A DNA stretch of 7,052 nucleotides from Methanobrevibacter sp. (GTDB taxonomy: Archaea > Methanobacteriota > Methanobacteria > Methanobacteriales > Methanobacteriaceae), in the NCBI GenBank assembly GCA_021442885.1, contig JABUVA010000030.1:3470-10521 (forward strand), given 5' to 3'. This document shows positions 1-5,499 of the stretch, one piece after another. Each line of letters begins with the position of its first letter. The first letter of the stretch is position 1. Below the pieces are notes generated by a model that worked only from the letters and a program-made list of their open reading frames with translations, ran no database searches and was not told where the DNA came from. A program made the position numbers and the translations under genes.

Positions 1-264
1 AAAACTTTACTAATAATAAATATTTTTTTCTATATTTTAAATTTTTTATTTCATAAAGTGTCTTTTACTTTAACAAATATTCCTTATTATTCTATAAAAA
101 AATTTCAATTATATCGTTTAGTTACATCAGCTTTTGTAACAACGAACATATTTAAAATAATACTAGGTATATTTGTATGGATGAAAGATGCATCTAATTT
201 AGAAATATCATTAGGAACAATAAAATATAGTATAATATTAATACAATGGTGTCATAAGCTATAG
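1..264 (+). pseudogene. Truncated rhomboid-like membrane protein remnant, 5' end outside window
   Basis: The frame is open from the first base of the window to a TAG at 262-264, giving 87 residues with no ATG before codon 61. It reads as a hydrophobic helix, a polar stretch, then QLYRLVTSAFVTTN, a second helix, NLEISLGTIKYS and the start of a third helix. This follows the N-terminal pattern of rhomboid intramembrane serine proteases: TM1, the loop before R-L-x-T-S-x-F, TM2 with HxxxN, then L-E-x-x-x-G-T. The frame stops inside the expected TM3, so the GxSG serine of TM4 and the histidine of TM6 are absent. No frame in 265-347 continues the protein. At the HxxxN positions the sequence has Lys (154-156) and Gly (166-168). 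I read it as a dead gene fragment. A GTG at 58 could start a 68-residue protein, but that would begin after TM1. The family call rests on pattern recognition only. Confidence 0.5.
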
Positions 265-323
265 AATAAATAGTAAACAAGTAACCCAATTTAAAAAATG
301 GCGTAATAGTATTTTAAAACAAT

Positions 324-335
324 ATTTTACACTAG
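324..335 (+). repeat. Second copy of the 12-base ATTTTACACTAG motif
   Basis: This is an exact match to 2766-2777, the right arm of the intergenic inverted repeat. The flanks are not clearly conserved. A weak partner of the stem, TAGTATTTTA, begins at 308, but it does not form as good a hairpin. The motif lies just past the truncated rhomboid-like frame and before the end of the minus-strand gene. Confidence 0.4.
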
Positions 336-347
336 AATTTAAATTAA

Positions 348-665
348 TTATCCAAGCACGATATATGTATCTTTAGCAAAGTCCTCTATATTATTCTTTT
401 TAGCAAAGTCATCCATATAATCTAATATTTGCTCATGATAGTAAAAATCATCATCTGTAAGTTTCGCATGATTTAAATTAATTGTAAATACTTTTTCTGG
501 AATATTTCCATCATATATTGTTTCTATTGTTATATTATCTCCAAGACCATATCTTTTAGATACCATCATAATTTCCTTATAATATTTTAAAAATTCTGGA
601 TTAGAAATATCTTTAAGATTAAAATCATCTTGAAGAGTCATTAAACTTTTGTTTTCATTGTTCAT
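348..665 (-). CDS. Small acidic protein of unknown function (105 aa)
   Basis: I do not recognise a family. The start is placed at the ATG read on the minus strand from 665, because AGAGGTG (complement of 671-677) lies five bases before it. An upstream in-frame ATG at 695 would add ten residues and would put this site inside the gene. The protein is soluble and rich in Asp, Glu, Lys and Asn. It has no signal peptide or membrane segment, and its only histidines are in NHAKL and YYHEQ. It looks like a mix of helices: residues about 15-40 (with PEFLKYYKEIMMVSKRYG) and about 75-97. There is a short beta-rich centre around ITIETIYDG and KVFTINL. It is the only convincing minus-strand gene and has no operon partner. 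The good ribosome site and normal composition make a real gene likely. Confidence 0.7.
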   Translation of the reverse strand: MNNENKSLMTLQDDFNLKDISNPEFLKYYKEIMMVSKRYGLGDNITIETIYDGNIPEKVFTINLNHAKLTDDDFYYHEQILDYMDDFAKKNNIEDFAKDTYIVLG

Positions 666-791
666 AATAACACCTCTAAAAACAATATTCATCAATCAAA
701 AATTAATTCTAAATTAATAAATCATATGGATTTTAATAAACTCATATTTCCTTAATTTAATTATATTAATAATTTTCTTATTTAAACATTA

Positions 792-936
792 TTAAATGGG
801 GATTGCCAATTTGTTAGTTGATTTCAACTCATAATATTCTAATTCTGAATTCTGTGATGTAATTCCTTAAGGAGTCCTATTATTTACTTTTATCTGCTTT
901 TGAAAGTATATTTCCAAAATAATTTTTCAATTTCAT
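792..936 (-). pseudogene. Possible relic of a small gene
   Basis: On the minus strand an ATG at 936 opens MKLKNYFGNILSKADKSK and then meets TAA TAG. A different frame of the same strand continues with plausible protein, GITSQNSELEYYELKSTNKL, up to tandem TAA stops ending at 792. That frame carries one TAA at its beginning. The two halves could be joined by one frameshift plus one stop-codon reversal, as in a decayed gene of about 50 codons. No ribosome site is visible before the ATG, and I recognise no family. The alternative is chance reading in AT-rich intergenic DNA. Apart from this and the TATA-like sequence near 1033, I see nothing convincing between 666 and 1068. Confidence 0.2.
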
Positions 937-1032
937 TATGTATGGTCTTTATATTTTTATTCTTTAAGAACTCATTTTATATTTGATGTAAAAAGCTAAA
1001 TTGAAGATACATATAAGAGAAATGTTCAAACC

Positions 1033-1042
1033 AAATATTTAA
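1033..1042 (+). promoter_or_regulatory. TATA-like box of the membrane glycosyltransferase gene
   Basis: AAATATTTAA lies about 30 bases ahead of the ATG at 1069, and no Shine-Dalgarno sequence stands in between. In archaea transcription starts about 25 bases after the TATA box, which would place the start almost at the ATG and give a leaderless or near-leaderless message. The surrounding DNA is so AT-rich that the exact box is uncertain. Confidence 0.35.
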
Positions 1043-1068
1043 TTATTAAAATTTACAAAATAATTTTA

Positions 1069-2661
1069 ATGATTTCTAAATTAATAAACCTAGATTCTAA
1101 GGATAAATATTATCTAGCTATTTTAACTATTATAAGCATAGCTTTAACTATTTGGTATATTAATTTTTCTCTTAATCTTGGACAATTCTGCAGTGATGTT
1201 TATGTATATCTTGCAAATGCACTGTATTATTCAGGAAAAAATGTTGGTGTAAATAATGATTTATGGCTTACACCTTTAATATGTATTTTAACATCGATAT
1301 TTTTTGATTTTGGTCTTAAAAATCAAGTTAGCTTATATATAGTAACAGGTATTTTAGCTATAATAGGTAATATTGGTCTTTATTTATTATTTAGGTTTAA
1401 ACTAGATAAAATTACAAGTTTTTTAGGAGTCATAGTATATACGACTTTTGCTTTAAACTTAATATGGTCTGGTAATGGTACTTTAGATATTCCAGCAGTT
1501 AGTTTAATTATTTGGACAGTTCTATTTGCAGTAATAGCTATTAATAAAAATCCAAAATTCTATATTTACACTATAATAGTATTTATATTGGCCTTTTTTG
1601 TTAGATATACTGTAATTTTAATTCTTCCATCTTTAATATTATATTTCATCTTTAAAAAGAAATATAAAGCACCATGGTCTGAATTAAAATATATTGTAAT
1701 TCCAATTGTTGTATTTGTTGTTGTTGTAGCTCTAGCTTTAATTATAATGTCTGTTATAAGTGATATGCCTCGTTTTGTTACTTTAGGTCTAGATTATATA
1801 GGAGGATATCAAGGATCTACAGGAAACACAGCATATAACATTAATTTATATTATTATATTGAAAACTTCTTTAATTTCTTATCCTGTTCTAATATTACAT
1901 TCCCTGGAAGTACTCCTCAGTTAAACCAACCAACAATAATATCAGCACTCTATGGAATACTTATAGTTATTGGAGCAATATTTGCAGTTAAAGATAATTT
2001 AGGAACTAAAATTTCAAAGAAATTCATACCAATCACATTAGTATTAGCTATTATTACAATCTATTCATTTTTAAGTTTAGGCTCATCAATAACAATCGTA
2101 TTATTGTTTTTTACTTTTATTAGTCTTCGTAAAATCTTCAAATCAGATAAATTTGACTTTAACTTAATGCTTATATCATGGGCTTTAATTAACTTTATAT
2201 TCTTTAGCTATCTTCACTTTAAAGTTAACAGGTACTTTATACCATCACTTCCTGTTGTAGCATACTTTATAGTTCTTGGTGTTTATAAAATCAACAATCA
2301 CTTTAAAATCAATAAATACATCATTCCAGTTGTTTTAACTGTAGTTCTCTTATTTGGTGCATTTTCTTTAATAAATATTGTTGATCCATCTGCTAATTTT
2401 AAAGGTCCTGAAGATATGGGTAATTTTATAGTAAATGAAGTTTCTGATTATAAAGATGTAAAAATAGCTTCAAACACTGTTAGGCCATTTAAATGGTATT
2501 TACAAAAATATGTGTTCCCTATTAAAGAATATGATTTAGATAAACTTTATGATTTTAATATTACCTATTATATTACTAATCAGCCTATTGATAATTTAAC
2601 TAACTTTACTGAAGTTAAAACAATTGAAGGATATCATCTTTATAAAAGTACAGTTCATTAA
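1069..2661 (+). CDS. Polytopic membrane glycosyltransferase, GT-C fold, PMT_2/GT39-like
   Basis: This 530-residue protein has roughly 12-13 hydrophobic segments between residues 15 and 436, followed by an extracytoplasmic tail of about 95 residues. GT-C enzymes move sugars from polyprenyl-phosphate donors to acceptors outside the membrane. Several features fit that class. An acidic residue lies in the first outer loop (CSDVYVYLANAL, Asp43). A second lies in a later loop (NGTLDIPAV, Asp140). The segment FVRYTVILILPSLIL follows, and HFKVNRYFIPSLP (about 383-395) resembles the R-Y-x-x-P-x-x-P signature before a late helix. Sugar, acceptor and linkage cannot be read from the sequence. It starts at ATG 1069 with no ribosome site, probably leaderless, and appears monocistronic. 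It could contribute to S-layer or wall glycan modification, but its link with the CDP-ribitol genes downstream is only proximity. It could equally be annotated as a conserved membrane protein. Confidence 0.65.
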   Translation: MISKLINLDSKDKYYLAILTIISIALTIWYINFSLNLGQFCSDVYVYLANALYYSGKNVGVNNDLWLTPLICILTSIFFDFGLKNQVSLYIVTGILAIIGNIGLYLLFRFKLDKITSFLGVIVYTTFALNLIWSGNGTLDIPAVSLIIWTVLFAVIAINKNPKFYIYTIIVFILAFFVRYTVILILPSLILYFIFKKKYKAPWSELKYIVIPIVVFVVVVALALIIMSVISDMPRFVTLGLDYIGGYQGSTGNTAYNINLYYYIENFFNFLSCSNITFPGSTPQLNQPTIISALYGILIVIGAIFAVKDNLGTKISKKFIPITLVLAIITIYSFLSLGSSITIVLLFFTFISLRKIFKSDKFDFNLMLISWALINFIFFSYLHFKVNRYFIPSLPVVAYFIVLGVYKINNHFKINKYIIPVVLTVVLLFGAFSLINIVDPSANFKGPEDMGNFIVNEVSDYKDVKIASNTVRPFKWYLQKYVFPIKEYDLDKLYDFNITYYITNQPIDNLTNFTEVKTIEGYHLYKSTVH

Positions 2662-2683
2662 CACAGGGTTTATGAACAATATT

Positions 2684-2701
2684 AAATCATAAAAGTGATT
2701 T
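2684..2701 (+). terminator. Weak hairpin after the glycosyltransferase gene
   Basis: AAATCA (2684-2689) and TGATTT (2696-2701) can pair across a six-base loop, 22 bases after the stop codon. A second small hairpin, GAGT/ACTC (2705-2719), follows. The stems are short and AT-rich, and no long T tract follows, so a role in ending transcription is only possible. Confidence 0.25.
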
Positions 2702-2739
2702 TAAGAGTTTATAATACTCAGTATATTCAATATTAATGA

Positions 2740-2776
2740 TAGTGTAAAAAATTTCGTTTATGGAAATTTTACACTA
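2740..2776. repeat. Intergenic inverted repeat
   Basis: TAGTGTAAAA (2740-2749) is the exact reverse complement of TTTTACACTA (2767-2776). An inner TTTC/GAAA pairing (2752-2755 with 2763-2766) extends the stem past a two-base bulge and leaves a seven-base loop. Including one base on each side, the right arm ATTTTACACTAG (2766-2777) recurs exactly at 324-335 in the same orientation. The element could be a small mobile-element relic, a transcription terminator or an operator for the toxin-antitoxin genes. The sequence does not decide between these. Confidence 0.6.
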
Positions 2777-2842
2777 GCTTAAAACTTTTATTCCATCAAA
2801 ATTTAACCATAATTTTTTTTATAATATTTCGAATAATATACA

Positions 2843-2852
2843 TTTATAATAA
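2843..2852 (+). promoter_or_regulatory. TATA-like box of the toxin-antitoxin locus
   Basis: TTTATAATAA lies about 24-33 bases before the antitoxin ATG at 2876, which would give a nearly leaderless message. A second candidate, TTTATAATAT near 2818-2828, would instead leave a leader carrying the GGAG at 2860-2863. Antitoxins of this type usually repress their own promoter, so the inverted repeat upstream at 2740-2776 is a possible operator, though it is rather far away. Confidence 0.35.
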
Positions 2853-2875
2853 ACATTGTGGAGTTGTATTTAACA

Positions 2876-3157
2876 ATGAGTTCAACAGTAAGAATTGATG
2901 AAAATGTAAAACAAAGATTAAAAATGAAAAGTGCAGAGTCAGGGATTAGTCAATATGATTTAATAAATGAGTATGTTACTAGATGTTTAGATGAAGATGA
3001 AAAAAAACAATTATCATTTGATGAAATAAAAAAAATGTTATCTTATGATAGAAAAGAAAGAGATGATAGTCTTGATGATATTGTAGGAATTGCAACACAT
3101 GAAGAACCTACAGATAGCGTTACCGTAAAAAACAATATTTATAGGGGAAGAAACTAA
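2876..3157 (+). CDS. Ribbon-helix-helix antitoxin (VapB-like), 93 aa
   Basis: The N-terminus STVRIDENVKQRLKMKS has the ribbon-helix-helix pattern: a strand with alternating polar residues (residues 3-8), then an amphipathic helix (9-22), the turn SGIS, and a second helix (about 26-38). Such proteins bind DNA as dimers through the strand. The acidic C-terminal half (DEDEKK, LSYDRKERDDSLDD) is the part that usually wraps a toxin. I chose ATG 2876 because the conserved strand begins there. GGAG at 2860-2863 lies 12 bases before it, which is rather far. An in-frame GTG at 2858 would add six residues (MELYLT) and would place that GGAG inside the coding region. The stop codon touches the first readable codon of the downstream PIN-domain pseudogene, the usual antitoxin-then-toxin order. 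The gene itself appears intact, so it may now be an orphan antitoxin or act only as a repressor. Confidence 0.7.
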   Translation: MSSTVRIDENVKQRLKMKSAESGISQYDLINEYVTRCLDEDEKKQLSFDEIKKMLSYDRKERDDSLDDIVGIATHEEPTDSVTVKNNIYRGRN

Positions 3158-3543
3158 ATTTTCTTAGATTCCACTTATTTAATTGCAATCATATTTAGTA
3201 ATGATAGTATATCAAAGAGTAATGGAATTAAGAAAAAATAATAGAAGTTGAAAAGAAGATTATTAATAACACAGTTTTAAATGAAGTATTAAACAGTTTA
3301 GATAAGAATTTGAATTATGAAAAAGTGAAAAAAATAGTGAATAGTATTTACAATATTGATGAAATCTACTATTTATCTAAAGATGATTATAATGAATCAT
3401 TAGGATTATTTCATAACTATAACCATTCAATAAACTTTTCTGATTGCAAAATACTTGAAGTAATGGTTAAGAAAAAAACAAATAGCATTGTTTCATTTGA
3501 TTCTGATTTTAGAAAGATAAAAGGTTTGAATGTAATTAGATAA
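3158..3543 (+). pseudogene. Broken PIN-domain (VapC-like) toxin
   Basis: Three reading frames together spell one PIN-domain ribonuclease of about 125 residues. Frame one (3158-3208) reads IFLDSTYLIAIIFSNDS. Frame two (about 3210-3234) reads YQRVMELRK. Frame three (from about 3235 to the TAA at 3541-3543) continues with KIIEVEKKIINNTVLNEVL and ends in SFDSDFRKIKGLNVI. PIN toxins cleave RNA with four acidic residues, and candidates for all remain: Asp in FLDST, Glu in LNEVL, Asp in FSDCK, and Asp in SFDSDF. There is no ATG, GTG or TTG in the first frame after the antitoxin stop. The first codon is ATT, although an AGGGGA ribosome site stands about nine bases before it. The A6 run at 3233-3238 is the likely site of the second frameshift. 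An ATG-started piece from 3310 could be translated but would lack the first Asp and the Glu. Confidence 0.75.
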
Positions 3544-3563
3544 AAATTAATAATTATTTTAAT

Positions 3564-3592
3564 TCTTTTGGTGAAAAATCAAAAGATTTTTT
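3564..3592 (+). terminator. Hairpin plus T tract before the CDP-ribitol operon
   Basis: TCTTTTG (3564-3570) pairs with CAAAAGA (3580-3586), and six T residues follow at 3587-3592. A second T6 run lies at 3606-3611, flanked by CCAA and TTGG. Archaeal transcription ends mainly at T-rich tracts, so this stretch should separate the toxin-antitoxin locus from tarI. Confidence 0.5.
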
Positions 3593-3636
3593 ATCCTATC
3601 CAATCTTTTTTCCCATTTGGCTATTTATCAATATAA

Positions 3637-3644
3637 TATAAATA
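3637..3644 (+). promoter_or_regulatory. TATA box of the tarI-tarJ operon
   Basis: TATAAATA is a near-consensus archaeal TATA box, 39 bases before the tarI ATG. A start about 25 bases downstream would give a short leader of roughly 15-20 bases that still includes the ribosome site AGAGGGA (3669-3675). Confidence 0.5.
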
Positions 3645-3682
3645 AAATAGTCAACAAAATATTTAGTTAGAGGGAATTATTT

Positions 3683-4378
3683 ATGATTTTTGCAACTATT
3701 TTAGCTGGTGGTTCTGGAAGTAGAATGGGCAGTACTGAAAAGCCCAAACAGTTCTTATTATTAGGTGAAAAACCTGTTTTAATTCATACTATTGAAAAAT
3801 TCGTTTTAAACGATAAATTCGATGATATTATCCTTTTAACTCCAAAAGAATGGATTAATCACACTAAAGATTTAATTAATAAATACCTTCCAAATGAATC
3901 TATTAAAGTTATTGAAAGCGGAAATTTAAGAATTGACACTGTTAAGAATGCTATGGACTATATTAATGAAAATTATCCAGATGATGATAATATTATAGTA
4001 ACTCATGATGCTGTAAGACCATTTGTTAGTCATAGGATTATAGAAGAGAATATTGAAGCTGCTAAAAATCATGATGCATGTAATACAATAATTCCAGCTA
4101 CAGACACAATTGTTAGAAGTAAAGATTCAGAATTTGTAGATGAAATTCCAAATAGAGATGAACTATATCAAGGACAAACTCCACAATCTTTTAAATTAAC
4201 TAAATTACAAGAATTATATGATAAATTAGATGATAATCAAAAAGAAAACCTTACAGATGCCTGTAAAATATTTACAATTAACAATGAACCAGTTGCAATT
4301 GTTAAAGGTGATATTTCCAATATTAAAATAACTTATCCTTTTGACTTGAAAGTAGCTAATTTTATTTTAAAGGAGTAA
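3683..4378 (+). CDS. tarI: CDP-ribitol pyrophosphorylase (D-ribitol-5-phosphate cytidylyltransferase), TarI-like
   Basis: The protein transfers CMP from CTP to ribitol 5-phosphate, giving CDP-ribitol and pyrophosphate in the cytoplasm. Its 231 residues match the usual length of the IspD/TarI family. Visible motifs are the nucleotide loop LAGGSGSRMG (7-16) with KPKQF (20-24), THDAVRPF (107-114) with the metal-binding Asp109, the substrate segment YQGQTPQSF (162-170), LTDACKI (190-196) and NIKITYPFDLKVA near the C-terminus. HTIEKFVLN, the TPKEW segment and HRIIEENI agree with staphylococcal TarI as I know it, much more than with IspD. Archaea make isoprenoids through mevalonate, so an IspD role is unlikely. 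The ribosome site AGAGGGA (3669-3675) lies seven bases before the ATG. The gene is seven bases upstream of tarJ, which completes the pathway. Confidence in the family is very high. Ribitol 5-phosphate as substrate is inferred from the tarJ partner. Confidence 0.88.
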   Translation: MIFATILAGGSGSRMGSTEKPKQFLLLGEKPVLIHTIEKFVLNDKFDDIILLTPKEWINHTKDLINKYLPNESIKVIESGNLRIDTVKNAMDYINENYPDDDNIIVTHDAVRPFVSHRIIEENIEAAKNHDACNTIIPATDTIVRSKDSEFVDEIPNRDELYQGQTPQSFKLTKLQELYDKLDDNQKENLTDACKIFTINNEPVAIVKGDISNIKITYPFDLKVANFILKE

Positions 4379-4385
4379 TTTTCAA

Positions 4386-5408
4386 ATGATAAATTCAATT
4401 TATAGATTAACATCCCCAGGACTTTTTGAAGAGGCTTTTGTTGAAGTTAATCTTAATGATAAAGTTGTTATAAGACCACTTTATCTATCAATTTGTCAAG
4501 CAGATCAAAGATACTATCAAGGTCAAAGAGACTATAAAATTCTAAAAGAAAAACTACCAATGGCACTTATTCATGAAGCTGTTGGTGTTGTTGTTAAAGA
4601 CTTTACAGGTAATTTTAATGTTGGAGATAAAGTTACAATGATTCCAAACACTCCACAAGAAAGTGATGAAATCATAGCTGAAAATTATCTTAAAAGCTCT
4701 AAATTTAAATCAAGTGGAGAAGATGGATTTTTAAGTGAATTTGTAATTTTAAATCAAGATAGAGTCTTAAAAATACCAGATAATATTAATTTAAAAGTAG
4801 CTAGTTTTATAGAATTAATATCAGTTGCATATCATTCAATAAAACGATTTGAAAAACTCTCACATCCAAAAAAAGAAAAAATTGGAGTTTGGGGAGATGG
4901 TAATTTAGGTTTTATCTTATCACTACTTTTAAAAACAATCTATACAACATCAGAAATTATAGTATTTGGAAAAAACCAAGAAAAACTATCTTATTTTACA
5001 TTTGCAGATAAAACATATGATATTAATGATGTTCCAGAGGATTTAGCTATTGATCATGTATTTGAATGTGTAGGTGGTTTTAAAGCAGAAAATGCAATAA
5101 ATCAAATTATAAATGTAATAAATCCTCAAGGCTCAATAGCTCTTTTAGGAGTATCAGAAATAAACGTAGCTATTAACACTAGAATCATACTAGAAAAAGG
5201 TTTAATATTATTTGGAAATAGTAGAAGTGGTCGTGAAGATTTTATAGAAACAATCCAGTTAATAAATAAAAACCCTAAAATTTCTAATTATCTAGAAAAC
5301 CTAGTAGCTAATGAAATTACAGTTAATTCAATTCCAGATATTGTAAATGCTTTTAACATTGATTTTAACTCTAATTTTGGTAAAACAATTTTAGAGTGGA
5401 ATTTATAA
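4386..5408 (+). CDS. tarJ: Ribulose-5-phosphate reductase, TarJ-like (zinc-dependent MDR dehydrogenase)
   Basis: TarJ reduces ribulose 5-phosphate to ribitol 5-phosphate with NADPH, supplying TarI. The 340 residues form a medium-chain dehydrogenase. The catalytic-zinc ligands of the family are visible: Cys37 in SICQADQRYY, His63-Glu64 in LIHEAVG, and Glu143 in IELISVAYH. The Rossmann glycine motif is GDGNLG (170-175). The four-cysteine structural zinc lobe of many alcohol dehydrogenases is missing, as in TarJ. PNTPQESDEIIAENYLKSS, SSGEDGF, ECVGG, GSIALLGVSE and NSRSG match bacterial TarJ closely. The start follows AGGAG (4371-4375), which lies in the last codons of tarI, ten bases before the ATG, so the two are cotranscribed and probably translated together. 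The substrate is inferred from family and partner. A general sugar-alcohol dehydrogenase is the alternative. Confidence 0.88.
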   Translation: MINSIYRLTSPGLFEEAFVEVNLNDKVVIRPLYLSICQADQRYYQGQRDYKILKEKLPMALIHEAVGVVVKDFTGNFNVGDKVTMIPNTPQESDEIIAENYLKSSKFKSSGEDGFLSEFVILNQDRVLKIPDNINLKVASFIELISVAYHSIKRFEKLSHPKKEKIGVWGDGNLGFILSLLLKTIYTTSEIIVFGKNQEKLSYFTFADKTYDINDVPEDLAIDHVFECVGGFKAENAINQIINVINPQGSIALLGVSEINVAINTRIILEKGLILFGNSRSGREDFIETIQLINKNPKISNYLENLVANEITVNSIPDIVNAFNIDFNSNFGKTILEWNL

Positions 5409-5413
5409 AATCA

Positions 5414-5433
5414 TTTTTAAACAAACTCTTTTT
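5414..5433 (+). terminator. T tracts after tarJ
   Basis: Two T5 runs (5414-5418 and 5429-5433) follow the tarJ stop within 25 bases. There is no clear hairpin. T-rich tracts like these end transcription in archaea, and a new TATA-like box follows at 5471, so tarJ and purC are probably separate units. Confidence 0.3.
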
Positions 5434-5470
5434 AATAAGTATTATATAATAATATTGCCATAACTATATC

Positions 5471-5480
5471 TAATATAATT
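5471..5480 (+). promoter_or_regulatory. TATA-like box of the purine operon
   Basis: TAATATAATT lies 20-29 bases before the purC ATG at 5500, and no proper ribosome site lies between, only a weak GTTGAT. The spacing would place the transcript start at or next to the ATG, implying a leaderless message. I see no operator or riboswitch in this short gap. Confidence 0.4.
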
Positions 5481-5499
5481 TAAAAATTTGTTGATATTC

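Noticed and set aside
262..347. Continuation of the rhomboid-like frame by reading TAA/TAG as glutamine, as in ciliates
   Set aside because: The read-through sequence is polar and lacks the next membrane helix, so nothing supports recoding or a transferred ciliate gene.
666..695. Upstream ATG at 695 for the minus-strand acidic protein
   Set aside because: The AGAGGTG ribosome site lies between the two ATGs at the right distance from the one at 665.
864..873. Palindrome CCTTAAGG as an operator
   Set aside because: It is a single short palindrome inside the possible gene relic, with no promoter next to it and no second copy.
3310..3543. Independent 77-residue protein starting at ATG 3310
   Set aside because: It is the C-terminal part of the broken PIN toxin. 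The preceding in-phase codons from about 3235 clearly belong to the same domain.
3683..4378. Annotation as IspD (methylerythritol phosphate cytidylyltransferase)
   Set aside because: The family is shared, but the adjacent tarJ-like gene, the TarI-specific segments and the use of mevalonate by archaea favour the ribitol-phosphate enzyme.
5488..5499. TTG at 5488 as the start of purC
   Set aside because: It would add only MLIF and has no better ribosome site. The ATG at 5500 gives a normal PurC N-terminus and the expected distance from the TATA-like box.
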